From NCBI GenBank assembly GCA_964017195.1, contig OZ024887.1, positions 8,434,660 to 8,498,659 of the forward strand: 64,000 nucleotides of DNA, given 5' to 3'. The position numbers and the translations under genes were made by a program. The stretch's first letter is position 1; every line of letters starts with the position of its first letter. Shown piece after piece: positions 11,578 to 22,739 of this stretch. This stretch comes from Siderastrea radians. Taxonomy: Eukaryota > Cnidaria > Anthozoa > Scleractinia > Rhizangiidae. The notes under the pieces are model-generated. The model was not told the origin of the DNA. It made no database searches and worked only from the letters and a program-made list of their open reading frames with translations.

Positions 11578-11918
11578 TGATTACTTGTTAATAATATACA
11601 TGCAAAAATTTCACTCTGTTTTCCTCTTCAATCGTGTTTATTTCGTGTCACGGCTCACTGGTCCCGCCTACATTCACGTTATTGGTTGAAAAATGACATC
11701 CTTGATTGACATGCAAGCACTTGTGGAAATTTACAGATCAAAAATATTCTCTCTGGAAGCAGCTATCGTTCTAAAGTTTCGGAAACCTCAAAGAAAAAAG
11801 AAGTGTGAAATAACGTCAAAACTTGCTTATTTCAAGAGCTCAAGTTGTTCTTGTTCGTAGTCGAATCTAACTAAGACGAAATCGATCGACATTTTCAAAA
11901 AGCTTTTCGAAATATGAA

Positions 11919-13311
11919 TCACTTAGAAATACTGTCCTCGCCATGTGGTGTAGCTGGTTGTGGCTTTTCAGGAGCTGTTGTGTTTCCCATGTTAAAAGTG
12001 ACTTGACATTGGTGGAAATGGTTTATGTTCATGAAACACTGACGCTGATCATTCTGGCCGGATATGTAGCTGGGCATCTGAAACGCAAAAGCTGCTTGGT
12101 TGAAGTTGTTGCCGCGGGACTGAACGTCGGGCGAGAACGGGTTGAAGTTGCTGGAACTGCTGGTGGTACTACTGACCGGTGTTGAGCTGTTTCCTCGAGC
12201 TAACTGGCTGTTGATGTTTCTTGCGTTGCTGATGGTGTGGGAAAGCTGCCGCTGTTCACTTTCATCTCCTTCGTCATAGTCATCCAGTGACTTCTCGTTT
12301 CTGTGGCCCGTTAATTGAACTTCGCTCGAGGCCTGCTGTCTTAAACTTCTTTACAACTGTTTTCCTAGCGCTGTGGTTGGAAAATGTTTTCGATGAATCC
12401 TCCAGTGACGTTCCTTCGATGACGGATTTCATCATGCCATTGATCTTGTTCTCTCCCATCGGCTGCCGTTTGTACCAAACTTGCGAGGACGGATTTGACA
12501 CGCAAGAGAGATAAAGTGGACCGGTTGTACGTAATTCGGGAGGACGACGCCATAGAAGCTCTTTGAAGATTGCAACGGGACATCTCCCATCTCCAGTGGC
12601 AAACATTTTTGGAAGAAAGCTTCGGGGCTTTGCAGACAATCCAGACTGGCGTGTTTTGGTCGGGTTCTCGATGAATTCGACGTACTCCATGTTGTTTTCG
12701 TCCAGTCCAAAGGAGAAATCTTCAACTTTCATGCTGTGGTGTTCCTGGCGACCACGAAGACCAAAATACTGCGTCAAGATCCACCAAACTGTTTGGACCA
12801 GGACTTGTGGACTTCCCTTTCCCAGCTTCTTTTTTTCCCACAGCTCATTTTCCTCGGTTGTTGTCAGACTTCGTGACTTGTTCGGCCGCTTGCCTTTGCC
12901 TTGTTGCCGGAGAAGCCGGGCTTTTCCCTCAAGAACTTGCTTGGAGCTTTTAAACTCTTTGTCGCGAATTATGGAGTGTTTGTACTCTTTTTCTATTAGA
13001 TATCGGTCAATAGCAGTAACCATTACACGAAGGCTTTCAGGCTCGTAATCTTCCCCGTCTTTCTTACGAACTGTTGTGTAAAACTCCTCGAGAATTTTGT
13101 TCAGGCCCTCTGGTTCGTACTTTTCAATACTGTCGTCATAGCCCTTTTGAGCAGCCCAAGACTTCCAGACTTTTACCCAGTTGTTTGTGCTTTGTTGAGT
13201 GTTTTTGTTCTTTGCATTCTCCTTCAAACTCTGAATTAAAATGTTGTTTAATACTTTCCCCAAACCTGTCCGCCATTTTGTTTTGTTACGGTTTCGCGAC
13301 TTTCCTGTCAA
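11919..13311 (-). pseudogene. Crypton-type tyrosine recombinase gene with one frameshift
   Basis: An ATG at 13311 opens 343 codons. Near 12316-12326 the frame slips by one base, and the alternative frame continues the family pattern without a break to a TGA at 11919-11921, for about 460 residues in all. The protein shows an N-terminal helical DNA-binding-like part with WKSW (near residue 50), then the recombinase core: Arg in YFGLRGRQEH (about residue 186), His-x-x-Arg in NHSARKT (about 318) and, after the frameshift, LTGHRNEKSLDDY with the catalytic Tyr. A Ser/Asn/Gln-rich tail of about 100 residues follows. This is the domain of Crypton transposons and of host proteins derived from them (DUF3504; ZMYM2, QRICH1 and KIAA1958 relatives). 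The R, HxxR and Y residues are all kept. It could be a recently dead element, a domesticated gene or a sequencing error. It sits inside the TAA-flanked nest. Confidence 0.8.
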
Positions 13312-13319
13312 TCAATTTA

Positions 13320-13840
13320 ATTTCAACTTTCTGCACTCAATTTCACCTTTTTGCACTCAATTTCAACTTTCTGCACTGTTTGGGATTAATTGACGTGCTC
13401 TCAGCCAATCAGCACGCTCAAATTTTTGCATGTATTTTATTAATCAGGTAATCTTATGTAGTAAAGATACTAATCTAAACATTACTGCCTTAAACTGCTT
13501 TCCATGAATGCCGTGTCTCTATGTCTCTAACTTACAAAAGTATAACTGCACCATGGCTTGTTTTGTTTCCTAAAAAAATTGAAAATCTCACATCAAAGTA
13601 TCCTGAAACATTAAAATGTGAACTAATTGTAAGTAATAATATAGAACTGCACCAGCGGCCTTTTCTCCCCTGATCCGAGAGAGGATTGAAGAGCCAAATG
13701 AAACAGTGCTTGCTTTAATACACTTGCGCTTTATTTTGTAGTTTATACAAGACTGGATCCAATTTACCTTCTTCATGCAAGTGGAAAACAGGAGACTGCT
13801 TGCTGTTTAAGTGATGATTTATTAAATGTCATCATCAAAC
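13320..13840. other. no gene; short direct repeat and insertion site
   Basis: CAATTTCAACTTTCTGCACT-like units repeat about three times at 13316-13378, upstream of the recombinase start. The rest has no recognisable feature; 13832-13840 is the left target duplication of the next element. Confidence 0.5.
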
Positions 13841-15008
13841 TAGCCTGTTCCAGGCGTTCAGATAGTGGAGCGCGAGCGAAAAATAAAGCGAGCGAAAGAG
13901 CGGGAAAAAAACGAGGGGAGACTGGGGAAGAGGACGAGGGAACGCCTGTGAAATTAATTTTAAAAAGCTCATGCCGCCCATTTTAGACCGCCGACAGCGG
14001 CAGAGAAACATGAACCCAGGGTCAGGTCAAAGCAAACAAGAAAGTTATGTAATTATGCTCACCGAAATACGTTTAACCCGAGTTTGAAGCGTTGGGAAAA
14101 GTAGATGATGCTTTAAGAAATCTGACATGCCGAATGAACATTGCAAAATTTTCTGCGATACGGAAACGCAGCCGTCTGCTCTCGCAGGCTACTCCACTAC
14201 TGGACCAATAAAGGTAACGAGAATCACAGACGACTTTATACACACAACGATTTATGAAATTGATGAATAGAAATCTTTTCACTCTTTGACGGAATCCGCT
14301 TCGTCGCTTTCATCGATTGCGAGGGCTACGATATGTTTGTTGTTGTTCTTTCCTCCATTCCTTCGACAGCAGGCTTTCAGGAGGTTTCATAAACAATCTA
14401 GCCCATCCATCCATCCATCCATCCATTTTTCCTGCTTCTTCTTCGTCTTCTTCTTCGTCTACTCCGATAGCCAGCACTTCAGCTTTGAAGCTGTTCTACT
14501 TGGTCTTTCATGATTGCGACAAGCGGAGTGACCACAATTATCTTAGAAACAGCGTTTCTTTGCAATGCGTTGATTAACCTTGGAAAAAGTTGAAAGATTA
14601 AGCTATTTCGAAATCCTGTTGGAAGAATGGCGATGATACCTCTTCCCAGAAACACGTTTTGAAGACAATCCTTTTACTCCATCTGTAAAGTATCCACATT
14701 TGGAAATTGTTAAGCGCTCGGTAAACAGATATTCAACCGTGCGTGACTCGATGGAGGATGGCCTTCGAACGGGCACGCCATATCGCATTTCTTGTCTGCG
14801 TCAACAACCCTCTGGTGTTGACAGGAGATGTCAAATTTGGCCAATCAGAGGGTATACCAGATTCTGGTATACCGTCATGAGCTTTTTAAAATTAATTTCA
14901 CAGGCGTTCCCTCGTCCTCTTCCCCAGTCTCCCCTCGTTTTTTTCCCGCTCTTTCGCTCGCTTTATTTTTCGCTCGCGCTCCACTGTCTGAACGCCTGGA
15001 ACAGGCTA
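13841..15008. mobile_element. 1168-bp element with 133-bp inverted ends and 9-bp target duplication
   Basis: Left end 13841-13973 and right end 14876-15008 are almost perfect inverse copies starting TAGCCTGTTCCAGGCGTTCA. TCATCAAAC flanks both sides (13832-13840 and 15009-15017). Long inverted ends with a 9-bp duplication are typical of Mutator-like elements (MULEs). The interior carries a RecQ helicase fragment (14479-14673, minus) and a CATC microsatellite (about 14403-14427). It is either a gene-capturing element or an internally deleted copy of a larger element with its own helicase. Confidence 0.9.
14479..14673 (-). pseudogene. RecQ-like helicase fragment inside the 1168-bp element
   Basis: About 64 codons from a stop just upstream to TGA at 14479-14481. 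They contain GRGIIAILPTGFRNSLIFQL, matching RecQ motif I (Walker A) but with Arg-Asn where Gly-Lys is expected. VVTPLVAIMKDQVEQL (motif Ia region) follows. The loss of the Walker Lys and the stop mean it cannot be an active ATPase. No DEAH box, RQC or HRDC parts remain. Confidence 0.8.
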
Positions 15009-15137
15009 TCATCAAACCAGCCTAGGACCCTGCTGAAAAGCCGGTGTGACTATTAGTGAATACATGCAACCCAGGAATTTAAGTCAGTCTTTTCTCTTAG
15101 TTAGAGTTTCATTGCACTTCGAAGAGTTCTTGATTAG

Positions 15138-15285
15138 TAATGGTAATTGGACTAAGTGGAGCACAATTCAGGGAGTACTCGGGCGAGTTACTTTAAATCA
15201 GCCGAGCGCGTAGCGCGAGGACGATTTGAAATTGCGAGCACGATTACCCCTGAATTATACAATAGGAAGTCCAGTTAATCCTATC
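15138..15285. repeat. imperfect palindromic element
   Basis: The arms share AATTGGACT / AGTCCAGTT and CAATTCAGGG / CCCTGAATT around a centre GAGCGCGTAGCGCGAG. The style resembles 11427-11577 but the sequence differs. Confidence 0.6.
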
Positions 15286-15289
15286 TATA

Positions 15290-15884
15290 ACAAAATGCGA
15301 GATTAGAAAATCTATGTGTCCTTCAGGGATACATTTTTAATTATCAGTTTTGCAAGCAGTGGAGAAACAGCTATAAAAAGAACCCATTTCAGTCCACCTG
15401 ATTGTCGCGTGCGCAACATAGTTGTCCGATTACAGCTATCCAATTACATAAAGTTCTTGTTATAGAAACGATTAATACAATAACCTAACTTTAACATTTA
15501 ATGCTTTCAAGGTCCTCAGAAGAGATTATTTTTAATAAAGGGGTTAGTTACTGATTTTAAGAAACTGTGGTAAATTGTTGGTGGAAAAGTAAAAAACAGA
15601 AATTAGGGTTTATCAACCAAGTCGATTTGGTAAATCAGCCACCGGAAAGAAATGACAAAACTGATGTTTGAGTGTTAAATAGATCATTTGCTCCAATGAA
15701 TAGCTAAAACTCAAAATGTCAACTTTTGAATTAGTTTGTGGTGGCTAATTTACCATGTCAAACCAGTTGATGAATCCAGATTTTGCAAATCATTTTGTTG
15801 CATTGTTATCTTGCATTTTAGCAAATAGGACTAAACTTACTTATATAAATCAAACTATGTATCAACTAGTCTGCAAAATTTTTA
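15290..15884. other. no gene seen
   Basis: AT-rich; no coding segment, boundary or repeat recognised. Confidence 0.4.
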
Positions 15885-15997
15885 TTTTGTCCTTTTCATG
15901 TCTGCAAACAATTTATTTGGGCTTTTTTGCTTTTGCAAACAATTTTTTTTCAGGATTTTTCATCCCCCCCCCCTCCAAAAAAATAATGGTCCGTCCC
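15885..15997 (-). mobile_element. right end of the inverted-repeat element with TAA target site
   Basis: Inverse of 11220-11350: GCAAACAATTTTTTTTCAGG, a poly-C block, then AATAATGGTCCGTCCC, followed by TAA (15998-16000). Together the two ends would bound a 4778-bp nested unit. Confidence 0.7.
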
Positions 15998-16074
15998 TAA
16001 CCACATTATGCAGTGATTCGATAGGACATGAATACGAATTATGATTGCCACGTTTGCCTGAATTGACTTACCAG

Positions 16075-16885
16075 TTATAAGGGTCTGAACATTCTACTAA
16101 ACAATGAAAAAGAAAGTTTTCTAAACAAATAATGATTAAGATAATGTTTTTGCCACGAGAGGATTTTTTTAAATTTACTTGTCGAGGGATAGGAAGGTGA
16201 AGTCAACGTCAAGTAGGTCCTGGATGCGTATGATTCCGCTACGATACCAATGCTTGAAAAAATTGTGCTTTTTTTAATTAATATATTGCTGTTATTCCAG
16301 ATCATTTCGTTCTGTACCTGTGTAATATCTTCAGAAAACATAGGTCTGTAGTCTTGCCAGTACTTTAACACAGAATGATAAAAAGGAGGTAGGTCGTGTA
16401 GCTGGAGTAAATTTAAGTCGAAATGGCAGTCTAATAAAAAGGTAAAGCCACCAAGATGGCTCAAAGCGTATTCTGGTATGACCGTCAGAGTTTTGACGTA
16501 TTCTTTGAATCCAGGCGATTTTTAGGGCAATTCCCATTAATCCAAAATCTATCATTTTGAGACCGCCTTCAGCTTTCTCATCAATGATTGTGGATTTTTT
16601 TTATTTTCGGTGGTTGCCTTCCCAGACAAAGTCAAAAATCATTTTGTTGGCTGCATCAATAACATGCGGAGGCAAATATAAATTGGAAGAATTAAAAATT
16701 AATTTGGACGATGCTAACGTCTTCACACTGTTGATCTTTCCAATTAACGTGAGTCTTCTGCATTTCCAAATGTTCAATATTTTTTCCATGCTGCGTAACT
16801 TGTCATCGAAGTTTAACTTATCAGCTTTAAGCGTGTTATACGAGAAGAAAACACCTAGCGCGCTGGTACTGGTACTGTTTTCTTT
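16075..16885 (-). pseudogene. 5'-truncated L1-like LINE, end of ORF2
   Basis: Read on the minus strand through at least two frameshifts. The segment starting GVFFSYNTLKADKLNF, followed by WKCRRLTLIGKINSVKTLA, then FDFVWEGNHRK and a KMIDFGLMGIALKIAW block, matches the region after the reverse transcriptase in L1-clade ORF2 proteins. It is truncated at the 5' side next to a T/C-rich tract (16880-16920). The catalytic reverse-transcriptase part is missing. Not functional. Confidence 0.75.
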
Positions 16886-16889
16886 TCTT

Positions 16890-19800
16890 TTTTTTTTCTT
16901 TTCTTTTCTTTCTTTCTCAATGTTTTTTCTCATTTTTTCCCTGTTTCTTTTTTCTACTATTTATACATACTTAGTTACATTGTACTTAATTACTTATTAC
17001 TTGTCTTATTTTACTTTCGTCTTCTTTTTTAGTCATGTACAACCTAGTCAAAGCAATTTAATTATTTTTGTAACTACTCAGCTCGTTTAGTTTATTTCTA
17101 TTTTTGATAGTTTTTTTTTTGCCTATTTTAGTTATTTATTTTATGCTGTAATTATTTCTATTTATTTTGGCAAAATAAAATGGTTGTTGTTGATGTTGTT
17201 GTTGTTGTTGATATCCTCTGGCCACTTAAAATTGAGAGGATGAAACCTCTCTTGTTTTGCGCAAATTAAAAAAAAGTGTAAATGCGTATATATTAATCCC
17301 AGCGTTTTATACTCTAAATGTGCATTTATCTCGTTGTACTGCCAGCTATTTTTCATTTACATGTAAGGCCTTTGTCGTCTTTTTGTTATATGTTTGGTTA
17401 CCAGTTTTTATTTTATACGTACATTTCAAGTGCTTTGTTTTGTTGCAAAACGGACATTGATTATTTCAACCGCAAAAGTAATATTTATGCACATCGAACT
17501 AACAGATGCTTACCAGGTCAGCGTCTTCTCTTGCAGTCAAGAAGCACGAATTCCGAATGCACTTAACCAAGTCAAATAAATTTTTCCATCTTGTCATCAC
17601 TATCTCACGGGCAGAAAACGGAGTAAATATTGTGGAATCCACCGTCAAACTAACATTTCGTGTTCATTGCATCCTTGCAAAACTTTCGTGCAGACATAAT
17701 GGCATTAGTCATGGATATGAGCAAGCACATGCTGACGGACTGGCTCCCTTCTAACAGGGAGCAGACTAATTACAGCACAAACAAAGGAACTATTTTCACT
17801 CACACATTGATTGTTTCGTCTTTTTGTACAGTGTCTTGGTTACCAGCTTTTTTTTTTCAGACAAAACGTCACCGAACACGTCTAAAGGGCAAAACTGAAA
17901 TAATTCATGCGCTTCCAATTAACATGAGGCAGTATCCTATCTAGCAATCCTAGATGAGATACAGTGGACGCCTTTTATCCACTTAGATGATCCTGTCTTC
18001 AATCGGAGCATAATTATTATGCTAATTTTTCAATGCAAGGGTCGGTTGCATAAACGCTGTACTCCAAGAGAGAGCACCAACTTTGGGTGTTGACTCTCAT
18101 GCTGCATTAGTTTAGACGCAAGTGCTCGTCCGGCGTAGGACAAGCATAAAATCTCAGCCTTATTATGGGAAAGTAGGCGTATAACCCCAAATGCCACCGT
18201 ATTATTGCTCCAAACGCTGTTATTTTTCCGATTAGTCTGAGTATTGTTGAGATTACATGACAAAAGAGTTTTAGTTTGAATTTAAAGGGGCGATGTCACT
18301 CTATTTTAGTATCTTAAAAAAGAAATAAAAAGTTTCCGCATCAATTGGATTACAAAACTAATGGTCTAGCTTTGTCATTAATGACTATTTGTTGGCACTG
18401 AAACTGTTTCCCGTCGTCTGTTCCTACCGGTGGCGAGGATGGAAATGGATTTAAACTTGAAAAAATAGGCCCAATTTTTTCAAGTTTTGACGCGATGTTT
18501 TCAAAAATCACGCCCCCAAAATTATTATGGTCAGCCGTCCCTGATAAAATCTATTTGATATCTTCCTCATAGTTCGACAGGAGCGCTTTGTGTAAGAGTA
18601 AAGGCACTAGGTAATGATTTTAGCACATAATTAACCTAAAATGGCAAAATCCTCGAGACGTAGCCCTTTAAAAGTCAATCACGCATGCAGCGAGTTTCAC
18701 TTATTGTCTGTCTCAAAATTCAATTTCTCGCGGCCGTTGTTGCCAACTGTTTTCAAAACAGATTGCGCTAAGCCCGAGGTATGCAAAGTTGGAGTTCATG
18801 CATTTATGTGGCTGAATTGAAGTGAAAGTCGGTTGCTGGTTGTGAAGTGAAAGTCGGTTGCTGGTGCAACCTATTCTAACCTCAGGCGTGTGTCAACGTG
18901 ATTAAGGAAGAGGTCGGCAGATACTGTTTAGGGTGAGGAGGGGAGATGTGGTAATTCCCGTAGGTAAGCTACGTAGGTATGCACCGCATCATGGTATTTG
19001 ACAAGCCGTTTAGGCTGGGATAGGGCGAAAAGGCAGAGCGTTTTGGTGTAAAATAGGGTATCATTTATCGGGAAACTGAGATTGCCACTCGCCAAACTGG
19101 GATTAAGTATATAGGGATTTGGTGTCTAGTGTAGAATAGGGTTGTACAATGTAAATGAGCATGTTCTGGTATTGCAACACATCCGCACCTAAAGTTTACA
19201 GAGTAGCCCCCGGGATACTATTTCTGGTGCACAACACTGTCGTGTACATATCTTACTTTTACTAGTTCGCAGTTTCTATAGCAACTGAGAACTATTGGGG
19301 CTGTCCTGGCGTGGTGTGGCGTGGTGTTAACTCGGCTTTTAGTGAGGCAACAAGGCAACGAAGTCGTTGAAACTAGAATTGTTCTTAAGTGTATTTAGGT
19401 GAGTCTTATGGGGCTATTTACGAAGTTTTGTGCTGTCTTTATCGATGAAGAATTCATGCGTAGTTGGGGTCCTTGGAAATACTGGTCGTGATAAAAAAAA
19501 AAATTGGCCGTGATTTCCACAGACTTGGTGTTAACGTGGTGTTAACTCTTTGGCAACAAGTCCACAAAGCCATTCAAAGTTGAACTGTATAAATAGGCAA
19601 GTTTTGACGGGCTCTTAACCAAGTTTTGCGCTGTCTCTGTGGATGAAGAATTAATCGGAGTGTTTGGATCCTCGAAAATACCGTAGATTTTGATTTGCAA
19701 AGACAACGCAGGAAGGAATCGGAAGGAAAAGTTTACTCAGGTGCGTGTTAGGACTCGTTGGTCTTCAGTTTAGGTTGGCGTTCGCCATCGGGTTAGGAAC

Positions 19801-20510
19801 AGCTGGACGAGGAAAGAAATTGGTTGTTAATTTTGGTTGCTGTCGAAAAGATTGCAAAGAAGTCTTTGTGTGTTGACGTTTCTGATCTGCAAGTGCAGAC
19901 ATTTCTTTATGCATAAGTTGACTGGCGGAGATAGTTGGTCATAATTGATAAATAAAGTCCACGAAAGGCGATTGTGTACGTTTTCATTTGGTACGGGTTT
20001 AAGTTATAAACTATCAAAAATCATCCACATCTTACAGATGTTCAAGGCTTTATTTACAGCTTTCAGTTTGAGTTTTATGCGGTTTACTTTGAGCTTATAT
20101 ATATGTTGCTCGGAATTATCGGCCAGTCAGGATTTTCCCCGTACGCGCGTATTTAATAAATTAAATATTACATGCATCATTGCCAGAAGAGCCCTGACTC
20201 TTTCCCGCTATTGAGCTCTCCAGAATCGACCGTTATTGAAGTGGTTTTGGTTTCTGTAGTTCATGTCAGTTTAATTTCGTAGTTCCCACAGTTGAATGTA
20301 TTCGTGGTTATGACATTGATCTGACGATTTAACTCGTTATTCTGAACTTCCCAAATGATGTTTGTTCATTGATGATCACCAGAAGGATTCATGAAATCCT
20401 TCTCATTTAGCTGCAAAGATGTTTGGTGTTTTCTTTCGCTTAGCCTTTTAGAACGATCTAATTCGTGAGCTTTTCCTGGCACGAAAAGCTATTTAAATTT
20501 GATTTTCATA
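16890..20510. other. no supported gene
   Basis: Contains a pyrimidine tract (16880-16930), a short TTG repeat near 17177-17208 and low-complexity AT sequence. Direct repeats such as GAAGTGAAAGTCGGTTGCTGG (about 18820 and 18845) and two similar blocks at about 19315-19470 and 19530-19640 (CGTGGTGTTAACTC, then AAGTTTTG-GCTGTCT) suggest local duplication. No coding exon recognised. Confidence 0.35.
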
Positions 20511-20514
20511 ATTC

Positions 20515-20870
20515 AATTAGTAGCGGAGCCTGCGGGCAAAGCCCGCCAGCGGAGCTCCATTGCTAAGGAAATTTGGTAATCTATCAATCCGAGAAAATTT
20601 GGTTGTGACGTAATAGTCACGTGAAGGTCCGTCCGTACGTCCGTACGTCCGTACGTCCGTCCGTCCGTACATCCGTACGTCCGTCCGTCCGCACAGACTC
20701 TGTGGGAGGGGGAGGGGAGTCCCAAGACAACTCGACGGGGGTAGAGAATGCCATCTTTTCTTGGCGGGATATCGCGCGGTGCTTTTGGGCAACCGGCGTT
20801 CTTCTTGGCGGGAAATCGCATGACCATCGTCGCTTTTGAAAAAGAGGTTTCTTTAAAAGCTTAAGCTTCT
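20515..20870. repeat. dispersed-type repeat with GTCCGTAC microsatellite
   Basis: A GC-rich block with short palindrome GGCAAAGCCCGCC (about 20535) precedes an imperfect GTCCGTAC/GTCC array at 20625-20693. Open frames on both strands through the array (Arg-Thr-Asp-Gly repeats) are artefacts of the repeat. Confidence 0.7.
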
Positions 20871-21551
20871 TTAGCATTTAACGATTGCTTGAGAGTACTG
20901 AAGTTTTATACTTGACAAAAAACATCTAATATCTATAAATGGAAAGAAAAAGGAAAGAAAAAGTTCAAAAGAATACTGGTAGAAGGCGAAAAGTTCAAGT
21001 TACGAAAGCTGCCTTCAAAGGACTTCATCGCTTTGTTTTCTTCACGGCGGAGAGCTTGCCTTGTTCTGAAACACAACCGAGTAAGTGAAGTTTTTAAAGG
21101 GTCTAAGGTACATGATTTCGAGTATTAAGGTGAAAGAAATTACGTTTTGAAATGTAAATTTGATTTATGCCATTAGAAATTTGTCATTTACTTTTGACTT
21201 TAAAAAATTATTAGAAAACGCGCTCAGATTTGTGACAGATTCTTGAACATTTTGCCATGCTCAGCCGATTTCACTCGCGTGGACCGGCCTACGATTTTGG
21301 AAGTGTAACGCGAATTGCATTTAAGTATAAACTTACGGGTTTTCGAATAAACTTTTTTCAAAAATGATTTCTCTGTCCATTATTTTGCGTTTGTTTATTC
21401 ATAACAGTAGGTCTAAGCACAGCCTCAAGACAACTGCACAAGCTTTGCTTTCAATTTTGACTGTCCGGTCGATCTCTTTGTGCAACTGTCGATTTTCTTC
21501 TCCTAGAAGTTTTCAATAGTGATAAACTTATGCCGGCATAATTTAATTAAA

Positions 21552-21960
21552 GCGTGTTTGGTGTTTCTTTGTTTTGAATCTTGATGGTTTCTAGTTAGAG
21601 AATGAAATATAACAGTTATATGAAAAACTGTAAGCGAAGCAGTTGTCGGTTTAAACCTATTATATCCGAAAAGCTTCCAAAAACAGTTCTGTGCATTTTT
21701 AAAAGCGCTCGAATTTCAGACAATTTGCAGCTGCAAAACTTATGCCACAGAGTTAAGAATGTTTGGACGGTGTTTGTTTGTTTGTTTTCAATCTCGATGC
21801 TCTCAAGTTAGAGAACGAAATATAAGGGTTACTTAAGTAACTATAAGCGAAGCAGTTTTGAGTTTAAAGCTATTTTATCCGGTAAGTAATGCGTGTTCCT
21901 CAAAGTGCTTGAATTTTTTCGCGGCTGCTAAAACCTACGCGACATTTCTTCGATAAGTTT
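21552..21960. repeat. diverged tandem duplication of about 205 bp
   Basis: GTTAGAGAATGAAATATAA followed by GTAAGCGAAGCAGTT (from about 21594) is matched by GTTAGAGAACGAAATATAA and ATAAGCGAAGCAGTT (from about 21807). Confidence 0.7.
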
Positions 21961-22564
21961 ATTACAAGTGCTTCGAAGCTCCCCAGATCCTTTCTTTCGG
22001 GTAATCCCAGTAAAATACCGGTGAAATGTCAGTATAAATTTTTGGTCAGACTAATATTTTTATTTAGTGGCAGTTCATGTTATTTGTTAACATCCGAACG
22101 CGACGAAGATAATCCATTTAAACGGTCGAATAATTTTTGTTTTGTTTTTTGTAAATGAGCGCCGTTTCAAGTTCATTCAAGCGAACAGCGAATAATCCAA
22201 GGAGATTTGACAAGCCTAGACAGTTAATGACAGGATATGGAAACATTGCAAACACCAAGCAAGACGGCTCGTGAGTAAAATAATCAAGCTGTGCTCAGCC
22301 TCTAGAATGACCTTTCGAGCTTGGTTTTAAAGAACAGATCCCCAAAATACTGGAGGACAATTCGGAACACTTTCAGGCTTTTTGAGAAACACTTCAGTTT
22401 CGAAAGCGGACGAGCCAAAAAAAGCCCCGAAATATATTTCAGACCGAAAAATTTCAGGACTATTTTTGAGAAACGAACACCAGTTTATTCCTTCGCGGCT
22501 TCGCTTTTAGGCTTGGCTAAATGTATATATTAGAATGTTTACATAGGTGTAATGTTGGGTTGTT

Positions 22565-22736
22565 CCGAAAACGCGGGGTCGGGGTGCGGGTGCGGGGTGC
22601 GGGGTGCGAGGTGCGGGGTGCGGGGTGCGGGGTGCGGGGTGCGGGGTGCGGGGTGCGGGGTGCGGGGTGCGGGGTGCGGGGTGCGGGGTGCGGGGTGCGG
22701 GGTGCGGGGTGCGGGGTGCGGGGTGCGGGGTTTGGA
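22565..22736. repeat. (GGGGTGC)n array, about 22 units
   Basis: Almost pure 7-base repeat on the plus strand, with minor variants at both ends. Four-G runs every 7 bases could form G-quadruplexes. Open frames across it are artefacts of the repeat. Confidence 0.98.
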
Positions 22737-22739
22737 CTG

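Noticed and set aside
20515..20870. Arg-Thr-Asp-Gly repeat protein
   Set aside because: Produced by the GTCCGTAC microsatellite; frames are open on both strands.
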